Shown here in pieces: positions 20,595-28,324 of a DNA stretch of 64,000 bases (its first letter is position 1; each line of letters begins with the position of its first letter). The notes under the pieces were generated by a model. The model had not been told where the DNA came from. It did no database searches and saw nothing but the letters and a program-made list of their open reading frames with translations. Source of the stretch: an uncultured Actinomycetes bacterium (GTDB lineage: Bacteria; Actinomycetota; Acidimicrobiia; Acidimicrobiales; RAAP-2); NCBI GenBank assembly GCA_903825895.1, contig CAIKCI010000017.1, forward strand, positions 1 to 64,000, in the 5' to 3' direction. A program made the position numbers and the translations under genes.

Positions 20595-21002
20595 TTACTC
20601 CTGGACAAGTTCAATCAACGTCCCAAACGAAGTCTTGGGATGAACGAACGCCACCGTGGTGCCGCGCGATCCTGGTCGAGGGGCATCATCAATCACTCGA
20701 CCACCAGTGGCCTTCACCGCTGCCAACGCTTCGGCACAGTTCTTCACCCGATAACCCACGTGATGAAGGCCTTCACCTTTGTTGGCGAGGTACTTCGCCA
20801 CAGGCGAGTCTTCGCGTGTGGGGGTGAGCAGTTGAATATAGGAATCGGCTACTCGCAAGAGTGCTTCTTCGACACCATCTGAGTCAACGACTTCTTGATG
20901 TTCCACTGTTGCCCCAAATGCTTCTTCATACCAAGCAATAGCCGCGGGAAGATCGTTAACCGCAATGGCTATGTGATCGATTTCAGTGAACAGTTCGGTC
21001 AT
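20595..21002 (-). CDS. mce: Methylmalonyl-CoA/ethylmalonyl-CoA epimerase
   Basis: A 135-residue vicinal-oxygen-chelate protein. Metal ligands are visible as His in I-D-H-I-A-I-A-V near the start, His in L-H-H-V-G-Y-R-V and Glu in L-I-E-L-V-Q-E at the end, with G-S-R-G-T-T-V-A-F-V-H-P-K between. This is the standard epimerase layout that inverts the 2-position of malonyl-type CoA esters. It lies nine bases behind ccr with AAAGGA before its ATG, so ccr and this gene form one operon. In the ethylmalonyl-CoA pathway one promiscuous enzyme serves both esters. Confidence 0.95.
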   Translation of the reverse strand: MTELFTEIDHIAIAVNDLPAAIAWYEEAFGATVEHQEVVDSDGVEEALLRVADSYIQLLTPTREDSPVAKYLANKGEGLHHVGYRVKNCAEALAAVKATGGRVIDDAPRPGSRGTTVAFVHPKTSFGTLIELVQE

Positions 21003-21011
21003 CGTCGTCCT

Positions 21012-22349
21012 TTAGTTGTGTCGCCGGAAAATAGTGAGGCGGTCTTCACCGACCTGCTCACGCAGCTCGCGATTATCAATCCCGAGCCCTTCTTCGGGAG
21101 CCGCACAGAGCACCCCAATCTTGCCTTCATGGAGGTTCTTGTGCACTTGCCATGCAGCGTCACCGACCTCATCAAGGCTGTACACCGCTGAAAGAGGCGG
21201 AAGGATTTTCCCGTCGCAGATCAACTTATTGGCATGCCACGCTTCGCGGTAGTTCGAGAAGTGCGAACCCTTGATGGTCTTGAGTTTCATCCACAAGTGA
21301 CGGTTGTCATATTCGATCATGAAGCCACTCGTGGCCGCACACGTCACGATCGTTCCACCACGCTTTGTCACAAACACACTGGCACCCATCGTTTGTCGGC
21401 CGGGGTGCTCAAAAACAATGTCGACATCTTCTCCAACAAGACCGCGAATGTCCTTGCCGAGTCGACGCCACTCTGATTCGTCTTGTGTATGTTCATCACT
21501 CCAGAACTGATAGTTCGCGGCGCGTCGATCGATCACCGCTTCCACGCCAAGTTCGTTTAAGAGCTTGACCTTTGACTCCGACGAAACAACACCAACTGGA
21601 GTGCCCCCACCATTCAAAACATATTGAACAGCAAACGCACCAAGTCCACCGGTTGCTCCCCAGACCAACACGCGATCCCCCTGCGTCATGCGCGCGCCAT
21701 TGCCAGAAACCAACATGCGATACGAGGTTGAGTTACACAGCGCGTTCACCGCTGACTCTTCCCACGAAAGATGGGTGGGCTTTGGCATGAGTTGGTTGGC
21801 CTTCACGACCGTGATGTCAGCCAGCCCACCAAAGTTCGTCTCAAAACCCCAGATCCGTTGGTTGACTGCCATCATCGAGTCATCATGTGCCGACGGGTCT
21901 TGGTCATCGACATGGTTGCACTGCACGGTGACTTTGTCGCCGGCTTTCCAGGACCGAACGGCTGATCCCGTTTTGAGCACGATTCCTGAAGCGTCCGAGC
22001 CGATGATGTGCTTGTCCAGTGCGTGGCGCTGGCCCCAAACGGACTCTTTGCCCAAGCGATCAAGAAAGCCGAATGTAGGTAAGGGCTCAAAAATCGACGT
22101 CCACACCGTGTTGAAGTTGATGGACGAAGCCATCACCAGGACATAGGCCTCGTCGGGCGCAAGTTCAGGGAGCTCGACGTCACCAACGTGAATGGACTTT
22201 CTGGGATCTTTCTCGGATGACTCAAGCCCGTCGAACATGCCGACGTCTTCTCGTCGGACAAAGGACGCACGATAGGAATCGGGCATGGCCAAGGCGTTCA
22301 ATTCGTCGGCCCCTGCTCCTTCAATTGCTGCCTGGATAATGTCAGTCAT
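21012..22349 (-). CDS. ccr: Crotonyl-CoA carboxylase/reductase
   Basis: A 445-residue medium-chain reductase that reductively carboxylates crotonyl-CoA to (2S)-ethylmalonyl-CoA with NADPH. Residues known to bind CO2 in this family are all present: Asn in S-S-I-N-F-N-T-V-W, Phe-Glu in W-G-F-E-T-N-F-G-G, and His in I-K-G-S-H-F. The NADPH motif G-A-T-G-G-L-G-A-F follows. It is the signature enzyme of the ethylmalonyl-CoA pathway; related paralogues also supply extender units for polyketides, but no polyketide synthase is here. Start at ATG 22349, 8 nt behind TAGTGT, rather than an in-frame GTG at 22361. Confidence 0.97.
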   Translation of the reverse strand: MTDIIQAAIEGAGADELNALAMPDSYRASFVRREDVGMFDGLESSEKDPRKSIHVGDVELPELAPDEAYVLVMASSINFNTVWTSIFEPLPTFGFLDRLGKESVWGQRHALDKHIIGSDASGIVLKTGSAVRSWKAGDKVTVQCNHVDDQDPSAHDDSMMAVNQRIWGFETNFGGLADITVVKANQLMPKPTHLSWEESAVNALCNSTSYRMLVSGNGARMTQGDRVLVWGATGGLGAFAVQYVLNGGGTPVGVVSSESKVKLLNELGVEAVIDRRAANYQFWSDEHTQDESEWRRLGKDIRGLVGEDVDIVFEHPGRQTMGASVFVTKRGGTIVTCAATSGFMIEYDNRHLWMKLKTIKGSHFSNYREAWHANKLICDGKILPPLSAVYSLDEVGDAAWQVHKNLHEGKIGVLCAAPEEGLGIDNRELREQVGEDRLTIFRRHN

Positions 22350-22357
22350 GAACAGAG

Positions 22358-22363
22358 ACACTA
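22358..22363 (-). promoter_or_regulatory. Candidate -10 element for ccr
   Basis: TAGTGT on the minus strand ends 8 nt before ATG 22349. It contains the alternative GTG codon, which argues against that codon as start. Confidence 0.45.
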
Positions 22364-22455
22364 GTTGCCTGATAGGTATTCGCCATCACCAAGGGGTAGA
22401 AAAGCCTACGAAATAGGGCCTTTTGAGAAAAAACCTGGAAGAACGGTATTGTCCG

Positions 22456-22486
22456 CTAAAGTGAACTTTAGGTGAACTATGTGAAC
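22456..22486. promoter_or_regulatory. Inverted repeat and three GTGAAC direct repeats
   Basis: CTAAAGT and ACTTTAG (22456-22471) form a 7-bp inverted repeat with a two-base centre. GTGAAC occurs at 22461, 22472 and 22481. They lie between divergent ccr and the small unknown gene, a likely control region for both. Confidence 0.5.
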
Positions 22487-22499
22487 GAAAGGGAAACCT

Positions 22500-22784
22500 A
22501 TGGTGATGAATACATATCTTGAAGGATGGCACACTGACCCTTTTGGGCTCCACGAAGCACGCTGGATGTCTGACGGTACACCAACCAAATTAGTACTTGA
22601 CCAGGGAAAAGAGTCCTATGACAGCATCCCCTATGGCGAGCCGATCTTTGTCCCTGAGCCTTTTTTGGCAAGCGCCGGACCCCAGGACTCGTCAGACCTC
22701 AACCGAAGCGATGCTCCAATTATCCCTCTGGACCGGGCATTTCGTCGAGCTGGCTTTTCAATCCTGCATAACACCCACGGCTAA
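22500..22784 (+). CDS. Small conserved-looking protein of unknown function
   Basis: A 94-residue protein with a normal start region (GAAAGGG ahead of ATG). The N-terminal 45 residues contain H-x-D-P-F-G-L-H-E-A-R-W and G-T-P-T-K-L-V-x-D-x-G-x-E-S-Y-D, a pattern I associate with short actinobacterial proteins of unknown role. The rest is rich in Pro and Ser and probably less ordered. No membrane segment or Cys pair is seen. Its position between ccr and a thiolase, next to a repeat-rich control region, suggests a link to the pathway, but this is only context. Confidence 0.7.
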   Translation: MVMNTYLEGWHTDPFGLHEARWMSDGTPTKLVLDQGKESYDSIPYGEPIFVPEPFLASAGPQDSSDLNRSDAPIIPLDRAFRRAGFSILHNTHG

Positions 22785-22793
22785 TCCCCGCGG

Positions 22794-22809
22794 TTACCAA
22801 AGGGTAACT
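22794..22809. other. Small inverted repeat between the unknown gene and thiolase
   Basis: GTTACC and GGTAAC form a six-pair hairpin with a four-base loop ten bases after the small gene ends. There is no T run, so it is a weak terminator at best and may be an operator. Confidence 0.3.
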
Positions 22810-22901
22810 CTGAGCGGCTAGGTTGATCTTTCTTCGCTGAAGTAAGCGAGGACTCATAGAACCAGCGGCACGACCGCCCAAGGAAGACAAAAGGATTCAC
22901 C

Positions 22902-24086
22902 ATGTCAGGAACCGTCATTGTTTCGGGTGCACGAACCCCCATCGGAAAACTCTCTGGAGCGCTCGCGTCGCAAAGTGCCATGGACCTTGGTGGCGTTGCC
23001 ATCGCTGAAGCACTCCGCCGAGCGGGAATTAGCGGTGACCAGGTTGACTACGTCTTCATGGGTCAAGTCATCCAAGCTGGTCAAGGGCAGATGACCGCCC
23101 GTCAAGCCGCACTCAAAGGTGGCGTCCCCATGAGCGTTCCCGCCACCACGGTCAACAAGGTCTGTCTTTCTGGATTGAATGCGATCTACTTGGCTGATCT
23201 CATGATCAACGCCGGCGAAGCCGACATCATCGTTGCCGGCGGTATGGAATCCATGACGCAAGCTCCCCACTTTTTGGCTGGCGCACGATCTGGGATTCGC
23301 ATTGGCGACGCCACGCTCGTCGACTCAATGATGTACGACGGCCTCACCTGCGCGATTGACCACTGCGCAATGGGTCTCGGCACCGAGAACTACAACAAAA
23401 CCGTCGGTATTACCCGTGATCGTCAAGATGCTTTTTCTGCGGCCAGCCACGCCAAAGCCGCCGCAGCAATTGCCAGCGGGAAGATGGCCGATGAAATCGT
23501 TTCCGTTTCGATTCCTCAGCGCAAAGGCGACCCCGTTCTTGTCGACACCGACGAAGGAGTGCGTGGCGAAACCTCAATCGAGTCACTTGGTGGGCTTCGT
23601 CCTGCCTTCGACAAAGAAGGAACCATCACTGCTGGGAACGCTTCGCAGATCTCTGACGGTGGTGCCGCCGTGATCGTCATGTCGAAAGCTAAAGCCGAAG
23701 AACTTGGCATCACGCCATTAGGAGAACTCGTCGCCTACGGCCAAGTTGCCGGTCCCGACGCTTCGTTGCTGACCCAGCCCTCTCGGGCAATCGCACAAGC
23801 ATGTGCGAAAGCGGGAATCAGCCCAAGTGACATCAACTTGTTCGAAATGAACGAAGCGTTCGCGGCGGTTGGCCTTGCATCGACCGACGAACTCGGTATC
23901 GATCCTGAACTCGTCAATGTGAACGGCGGAGCAATTGCCTTAGGTCACCCGGTCGGCATGTCAGGAACCCGAGTGGCGTTGACCTCGCTCTACGAGCTGC
24001 GCCGACGTGGCGGCGGTCTCTCTGCGGTTGCACTCTGTGGTGGTGGAGGACAAGGCGACGCCGCTATCTTCCGCTCGATCAGCTAA
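22902..24086 (+). CDS. Acetyl-CoA C-acetyltransferase (thiolase)
   Basis: A 394-residue thiolase. The acyl-binding Cys88 is in N-K-V-C-L-S-G-L-N-A. The second catalytic set is His in G-G-A-I-A-L-G-H-P-V-G and Cys in L-C-G-G-G-G-Q-G, preceded by N-E-A-F-A. Biosynthetic thiolases condense two acetyl-CoA to acetoacetyl-CoA, which fits its place beside ccr and hbd. AAAGGA stands before the ATG. A 5-bp inverted repeat with a six-base spacer (22835-22850) lies in its 117-bp leader region. Confidence 0.95.
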   Translation: MSGTVIVSGARTPIGKLSGALASQSAMDLGGVAIAEALRRAGISGDQVDYVFMGQVIQAGQGQMTARQAALKGGVPMSVPATTVNKVCLSGLNAIYLADLMINAGEADIIVAGGMESMTQAPHFLAGARSGIRIGDATLVDSMMYDGLTCAIDHCAMGLGTENYNKTVGITRDRQDAFSAASHAKAAAAIASGKMADEIVSVSIPQRKGDPVLVDTDEGVRGETSIESLGGLRPAFDKEGTITAGNASQISDGGAAVIVMSKAKAEELGITPLGELVAYGQVAGPDASLLTQPSRAIAQACAKAGISPSDINLFEMNEAFAAVGLASTDELGIDPELVNVNGGAIALGHPVGMSGTRVALTSLYELRRRGGGLSAVALCGGGGQGDAAIFRSIS

Positions 24087-24093
24087 CCCAGAG

Positions 24094-25197
24094 TTACACC
24101 ACTTCAGAAAGTTTGATCTTCTCCAAAGTCGCCACTTGTGTGCGCCGCAGATGAGGATCAGCATCAACTGAGCCGTAGCGAAACTCCAAGCCACCTCGGC
24201 GACCGTGGCCAACACCGGTGCGAATCGTGGCCTTGAGAATCAGTTCCAACTGAGAGGCCTCAGTGGGTACCCACACATCGGGACAGAGCCCAATCCCTGC
24301 ATCCACTGCTTCGATCTGACCAGAAGGCGTGATGGAAGGACAATCAATAAAGAGTCCCGCGACGGCGTTGCGACGGGTAATGGCTTCCCCTTTGTTGAGT
24401 TCCACAATCAACTCCTTGGTTCCCGAGCTTGCTTCGGGAACGACCAGAGCTTCTGAGAAGGGATCAACTTTTTGGCGACTGGCCTGGGTCCCAGAAGGGG
24501 CCATGATGATGATCTGTGATCCCCGAGTCGTCATTTGAACTAATCGGTCCCGCGTTAACCCATTGAGCGCCGACGTGGAGTCGCGTCCAAGCATCCGACG
24601 AGCGAAACGTGCGGTCCCATTCGCCGACAAGGTCGTCAAGACGTTCGAGATAGGAAGCATTAATCCTTCCAAAATCGGTAAGCCAGTCAAGCGCCGAAAA
24701 TCAGCGTGGTCCAAGAGCGAGAGCACACGGTTAGCAACAATCGTTTGATCGCGCGCAGGATCGTCTGGTGCAGCAAAGGGGTTGTCTTTCTCTAATTGAG
24801 CGCGCACGCTCATACTGGCGGCGGCCACGATGCCGAGGTCGTGAAATTGAACATGAGGGGTAACAATAAAGAGGTTGCCTCTACTTTGTTCAATGAACGA
24901 ACACAGTGCTGGGTCGCAGTAGAGCTGCCTGAGAGCTGCCTCAAGTTCTTGCCACGCATCATCAGCAATAAAGAAGTGTCGCACCACATCGAAAATTAAG
25001 GCGCGAAGTTCAATAATTTTGTCGTGCTGTTCAGGTGTCTTGGCGAAGGAAATGTTGTTGGGTTCAAAAATCCCAAGACCCCATGGGTCATCCGACTCTT
25101 TCCGCAATTCAAAACCCAGCGTCCAGTTGCCTTGATTGGCCTGGTGAACCAAACTTTCGTAAATGTCATGGTCGTTTAGTGCGTTACGCATGCTCAT
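24094..25197 (-). CDS. Unknown protein with acyltransferase-like HX4D motif
   Basis: 367 residues from ATG 25197 (or M at 25191). I do not recognise a family. Residues 115-120 read H-V-Q-F-H-D, matching the HX4D active-site pattern of glycerolipid acyltransferases, and follow a hydrophobic strand N-L-F-I-V-T-P. About 115 residues later I-I-I-M-A-P-S-G-T-Q-A-S-R resembles the acyl-acceptor block usually written F-P-E-G-T-R-S. There is no obvious membrane segment. The last 100 residues hold strands with several Cys. The gene follows sixA by seven bases. A soluble acyltransferase is a hypothesis only. The open frame extends far upstream but only through the sixA gene. Confidence 0.75.
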   Translation of the reverse strand: MSMRNALNDHDIYESLVHQANQGNWTLGFELRKESDDPWGLGIFEPNNISFAKTPEQHDKIIELRALIFDVVRHFFIADDAWQELEAALRQLYCDPALCSFIEQSRGNLFIVTPHVQFHDLGIVAAASMSVRAQLEKDNPFAAPDDPARDQTIVANRVLSLLDHADFRRLTGLPILEGLMLPISNVLTTLSANGTARFARRMLGRDSTSALNGLTRDRLVQMTTRGSQIIIMAPSGTQASRQKVDPFSEALVVPEASSGTKELIVELNKGEAITRRNAVAGLFIDCPSITPSGQIEAVDAGIGLCPDVWVPTEASQLELILKATIRTGVGHGRRGGLEFRYGSVDADPHLRRTQVATLEKIKLSEVV

Positions 25198-25204
25198 GGA
25201 ACCA

Positions 25205-25750
25205 TCATAGAAACTTCTCGGCGGTGCGTTCATCCTTTTGGGGGACCCGGAACCACTCAAGCGTCGCTTCGCCCCATCCCAACTGCCCCCAGGTTGAAAT
25301 GGGGAACGACAATACCGAAATCGTTCCTGGTGGATAGTGCGAGGAACCGGGATGTGATTGCTCGAACAGGACCTCTGCAAGCAAATCGAGGCTGAGGCAA
25401 TGGATTGTGGGGTTGTGCCCGACAACCCCGGCGATCGCAACATCATCGGGGAAACGTCGCACCATATCGACGACGTCATCGGGGGTGGCACGGTAGAGAT
25501 CCTGATCGACCACCACTTCACCCTTCCCCCCAAGGTCACCAAAAACTCTGGAGCAGGTCTCCTTGGTGCGTGCGGCAGGAGACACCACCACAAGAGTCGG
25601 CAATGTTCGCTCGCTTGACTTCAGTTCCTCACCAAGCGCTGACGCTTCGAATTGACCGCGCGCTGAGAGACGTCGATCTCGATCTCGTCCCCCCGCTGGA
25701 GGGTTCTCGCGTGCATGGGCGTGGCGCAGGAGCCAGAGTGTCTTGGCCAT
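25205..25750 (-). CDS. sixA: SixA-type histidine phosphatase family protein
   Basis: A 181-residue member of the histidine phosphatase superfamily. The phosphate-binding L-L-R-H-A-H-A is at the start, followed by R-x-L-S-A-R-G, S-P-A-A-R-T-K-E-T and the second catalytic His in V-V-G-H-N-P-T-I. SixA removes phosphate from histidine in phosphorelay or PTS proteins; other members act on small phosphoesters. No phosphorelay gene is nearby. It is likely cotranscribed with the unknown HX4D gene. Confidence 0.9.
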   Translation of the reverse strand: MAKTLWLLRHAHARENPPAGGRDRDRRLSARGQFEASALGEELKSSERTLPTLVVVSPAARTKETCSRVFGDLGGKGEVVVDQDLYRATPDDVVDMVRRFPDDVAIAGVVGHNPTIHCLSLDLLAEVLFEQSHPGSSHYPPGTISVLSFPISTWGQLGWGEATLEWFRVPQKDERTAEKFL

Positions 25751-25847
25751 AGGGGTCAGTTTGGTGTGTGGCGTCGCCTGACGGGTCGATACTTTTTCTT
25801 GACTCGTCGCCTAGCCTGAGAGCAAGAGTCAGAAGGGAAAGCTATTC

Positions 25848-26768
25848 ATGTCCTATTTCCAAGCCATCGTCCTCGGAATCATCCAGGGGGTTACTGAACT
25901 CTTTCCTATCTCGAGCCTCGGCCACGGTGTCCTGGTGCCCGCGCTGTTTGGTTGGCACAACCTGGTGGGTTCACAAACCAAAAGTGCTTCGTTCTATCTG
26001 GCCTTTCTTGTCGGCCTCCACGTTGGAACTGCAGTTGCGCTGTTGGTCTATTACCGAAAAACCTGGGGACACGTTCTCCACGGATTCACATCATCGATTC
26101 AAGAGCGAACCATCGCTACGCCAGCACAGCGTTTGGCCTGGCTGATCATTGTTGGAACAATTCCCGTCGGGATTGTCGGCCTTGCCCTTGAACACAAGTT
26201 GCGAGTCCTCTTCACCAATCCCTTCGATGCGGCCGTCTTTTTAACGATTAACGGGGTCATCCTCGGCATCGGCGAAGTCATTCGACGTCGTTCTCATGCC
26301 AATGCCGGTCGCATGGCTGTTAATCGCGGCCGACACGCCCGTGGAGCAACAAGCACTGCACCTGTCGAAAAGAAGGCAGGACTGCAAAACATCACGGCCA
26401 TGAGCCTCCCGCGCGGCATGGTCATTGGCGCTTCGCAGATCTTGGCTCTCTTCGCCGGAATCAGTCGGTCGGGCGTCACGATGGTGACGGGCATTGTTTC
26501 GGGCCTCGATGAAGTCGATGCCGCCCAGTTCGCTTTCCTTCTCGCCACGCCAATTATCTTGTTAGCCGGACTTTACAAACTGCCAACACTGCTGGGCGCT
26601 GACGGAAACGGTATTCGCGGGCAATGTTTAGTGGGGGCGATCGCTGCCGGTCTTGCAGCATTTCTCTCCATCAAATTCTTGATCAGATGGTTTCAATCTC
26701 ATACGCTTTGGCCGTTTGCCGTCTACTGCTTCGTCGTCGGGGTGTTCTGCATGATTCGCTTTGCCTAG
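25848..26768 (+). CDS. uppP: Undecaprenyl-diphosphatase
   Basis: A 306-residue membrane enzyme recycling undecaprenyl diphosphate to the monophosphate carrier for cell-wall synthesis. Signature Q-G-V-T-E-L-F-P-I-S-S-L-G-H lies in the first 30 residues and G-I-S-R-S-G near residue 205. Seven to eight membrane segments are visible. It is longer than the usual 265-280 residues through a basic cytoplasmic or periplasmic insertion (about residues 148-180, rich in Arg and Ala). Bacitracin resistance is a side effect of this activity. GAAGGGA precedes the ATG. Confidence 0.95.
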   Translation: MSYFQAIVLGIIQGVTELFPISSLGHGVLVPALFGWHNLVGSQTKSASFYLAFLVGLHVGTAVALLVYYRKTWGHVLHGFTSSIQERTIATPAQRLAWLIIVGTIPVGIVGLALEHKLRVLFTNPFDAAVFLTINGVILGIGEVIRRRSHANAGRMAVNRGRHARGATSTAPVEKKAGLQNITAMSLPRGMVIGASQILALFAGISRSGVTMVTGIVSGLDEVDAAQFAFLLATPIILLAGLYKLPTLLGADGNGIRGQCLVGAIAAGLAAFLSIKFLIRWFQSHTLWPFAVYCFVVGVFCMIRFA

Positions 26769-26775
26769 AAGGACC

Positions 26776-27705
26776 ATGAATCTCTCGATCGCCAGCCCAA
26801 CCGGCAAGCAGTTCATCATCCACGCTGGTGCCTACAGCGCAACAATCTGTGAAGTGGGTGCAACGCTGCGTTCGCTCACCTGTGATGGCGTTGAACTCGT
26901 TGATGGATTTGGCCCTGACGAGTTTTCACTTTCTGGACGAGGCCAGGTCCTCGCTCCTTGGCCGGGACGTCTTGACCATGGAGCATTCAGTTTCGGAGGA
27001 CACCAAGCACAAGCAGCAATCAACGACATCGAGCACGATGCCGCGATCCATGGCCTCGTCCGCTGGCGATCCTTCGAACTCATCAGCCACGACAATGACG
27101 CCGTCGTTCTGGGCATGCGGATTTTTCCGTCGCCCTCCTATCCTTTTTCAGTGCTGCTGACCTTGGAATATCGAGTGGGTCCCGAGGGCCTCGTCGTCAG
27201 CGCCGAAGCTCGCAATGTGGGAACTGAGGCCTGCCCCTTTGCCCTGGGATTTCATACCTATCTCACGCTTGGCGATCTCATCGATACTGCAACACTCACC
27301 TTTCCGGGGACGATCTCCCTTTCCGTCAACGACCGGCTCATCCCCACCGGTGAAAACGTTCCTGTCAAAGGAACACCCTGTGATTTCACGAGTGGCGGAT
27401 CCATCGGCGCAGTCGTACTCGACACCACCTTTTCAAATCTCAACCGCAGCAGTGACGGCACGGCGGTCACGATCCTCGGCGACACAGCGATGAAGCGCAC
27501 GGTCGAGCTCTGGGTTGATGAGCAGTTCGGCTATCTTCAGCTCTTTACCGGCGACACCATCGGCGACGTTGGCCGACGTCGCCGAGGCCTAGCGGTTGAG
27601 CCGATGACGGCACCGCCAAATACTCTTCAAAGTGGTGAAGCGCTGATTGTGTTGACGCCGGACGAGGAATGGCGCGGCCAATTCGGCATTCGCTCTGGAA
27701 AGTAA
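26776..27705 (+). CDS. Aldose 1-epimerase family protein
   Basis: About 309 residues. The mutarotase fold is indicated by W-P-G-R near residue 58, the His in D-A-A-I-H-G-L-V-R-W, a second His in L-G-F-H-T-Y, and a C-terminal Glu in A-V-E-P-M-T-A-P-P-N. It interconverts alpha and beta anomers of an aldohexose or a phosphosugar. The ATG at 26776 follows AGAAGGA and is only 7 bp after uppP, so they are probably cotranscribed; the frame also allows a TTG at 26761. Confidence 0.93.
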   Translation: MNLSIASPTGKQFIIHAGAYSATICEVGATLRSLTCDGVELVDGFGPDEFSLSGRGQVLAPWPGRLDHGAFSFGGHQAQAAINDIEHDAAIHGLVRWRSFELISHDNDAVVLGMRIFPSPSYPFSVLLTLEYRVGPEGLVVSAEARNVGTEACPFALGFHTYLTLGDLIDTATLTFPGTISLSVNDRLIPTGENVPVKGTPCDFTSGGSIGAVVLDTTFSNLNRSSDGTAVTILGDTAMKRTVELWVDEQFGYLQLFTGDTIGDVGRRRRGLAVEPMTAPPNTLQSGEALIVLTPDEEWRGQFGIRSGK

Positions 27706-27709
27706 CGAG

Positions 27710-28324
27710 TTAGTTCTCTTCGGAGGGAGCGACGTTGCGTCGCCCTTCAAGTGCTCGACCCAAGGTCAGTTCATCGGCGTACTCCAAGTCCCCGCCAACG
27801 GGTAGCCCACTGGCGATCCGCGTCACGATCAGTCCAAGTGGCGCCAAGAGACGTGCCAGATAGAGCGCTGTTGCTTCGCCTTCGAGGTTTGGGTTCGTGC
27901 ACAAGATAATTTCTTCGACCCCTTCGGGCTCAAGACGCCCCAAGAGTTCTTTGACCTTGAGTTGATCGGGCCCGGTGCCTTCAAGAGGATTCAGCGCACC
28001 ATGAAGGACGTGATAGCGACCGTGGAACTGTCCGGTTCGCTCAACGGCCACGATGTCGCGGGGATCTTCCACAACACAGATGGTGGTGGTCGACCGGCGA
28101 GCATCTCCACAGATCGGACAGAGTTCGCCCCGGTCAGCCACATTGAGACAGGTTGGGCAGAGTTCAGTATTTTCCTTGACGTCAATAATTGCTTCTGCCA
28201 ATCGTGTGGCGTCTTCTGTTGGGACTTTCAGGAGATAGAACGCAATACGTTGAGCGGATTTCGGTCCAACCCCAGGAAGTCGTCCAAGCTCATCGATGAG
28301 TCGGCGAAGGGAGCCGGTGTACAC
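27710..28324 (-). CDS. recR: Recombination protein RecR
   Basis: A 204-residue protein that with RecF and RecO loads RecA on gapped DNA. Features in order: helix-hairpin-helix [14 protein letters not shown], the zinc finger C-P-T-C ... C-P-I-C-G-D (about residues 57-72), and the Toprim domain V-V-E-D-P-R-D with Y-H-V-L-H-G. The GTG start begins at the base after the dnaX stop. The ybaB gene that commonly lies between dnaX and recR is absent. Confidence 0.97.
   Translation of the reverse strand: MYTGSLRRLIDELGRLPGVGPKSAQRIAFYLLKVPTEDATRLAEAIIDVKENTELCPTCLNVADRGELCPICGDARRSTTTICVVEDPRDIVAVERTGQFHGRYHVLHGALNPLEGTGPDQLKVKELLGRLEPEGVEEIILCTNPNLEGEATALYLARLLAPLGLIVTRIASGLPVGGDLEYADELTLGRALEGRRNVAPSEEN

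Noticed and set aside
22461-22486. GTGAAC repeats as a CRISPR-like or tandem repeat array
   Set aside because: Units are only six bases with 3-5-base spacers; better explained as regulator half-sites.
25198-25593. Upstream extension of the HX4D protein
   Set aside because: It lies wholly within sixA on the same strand in another frame and has no family character.
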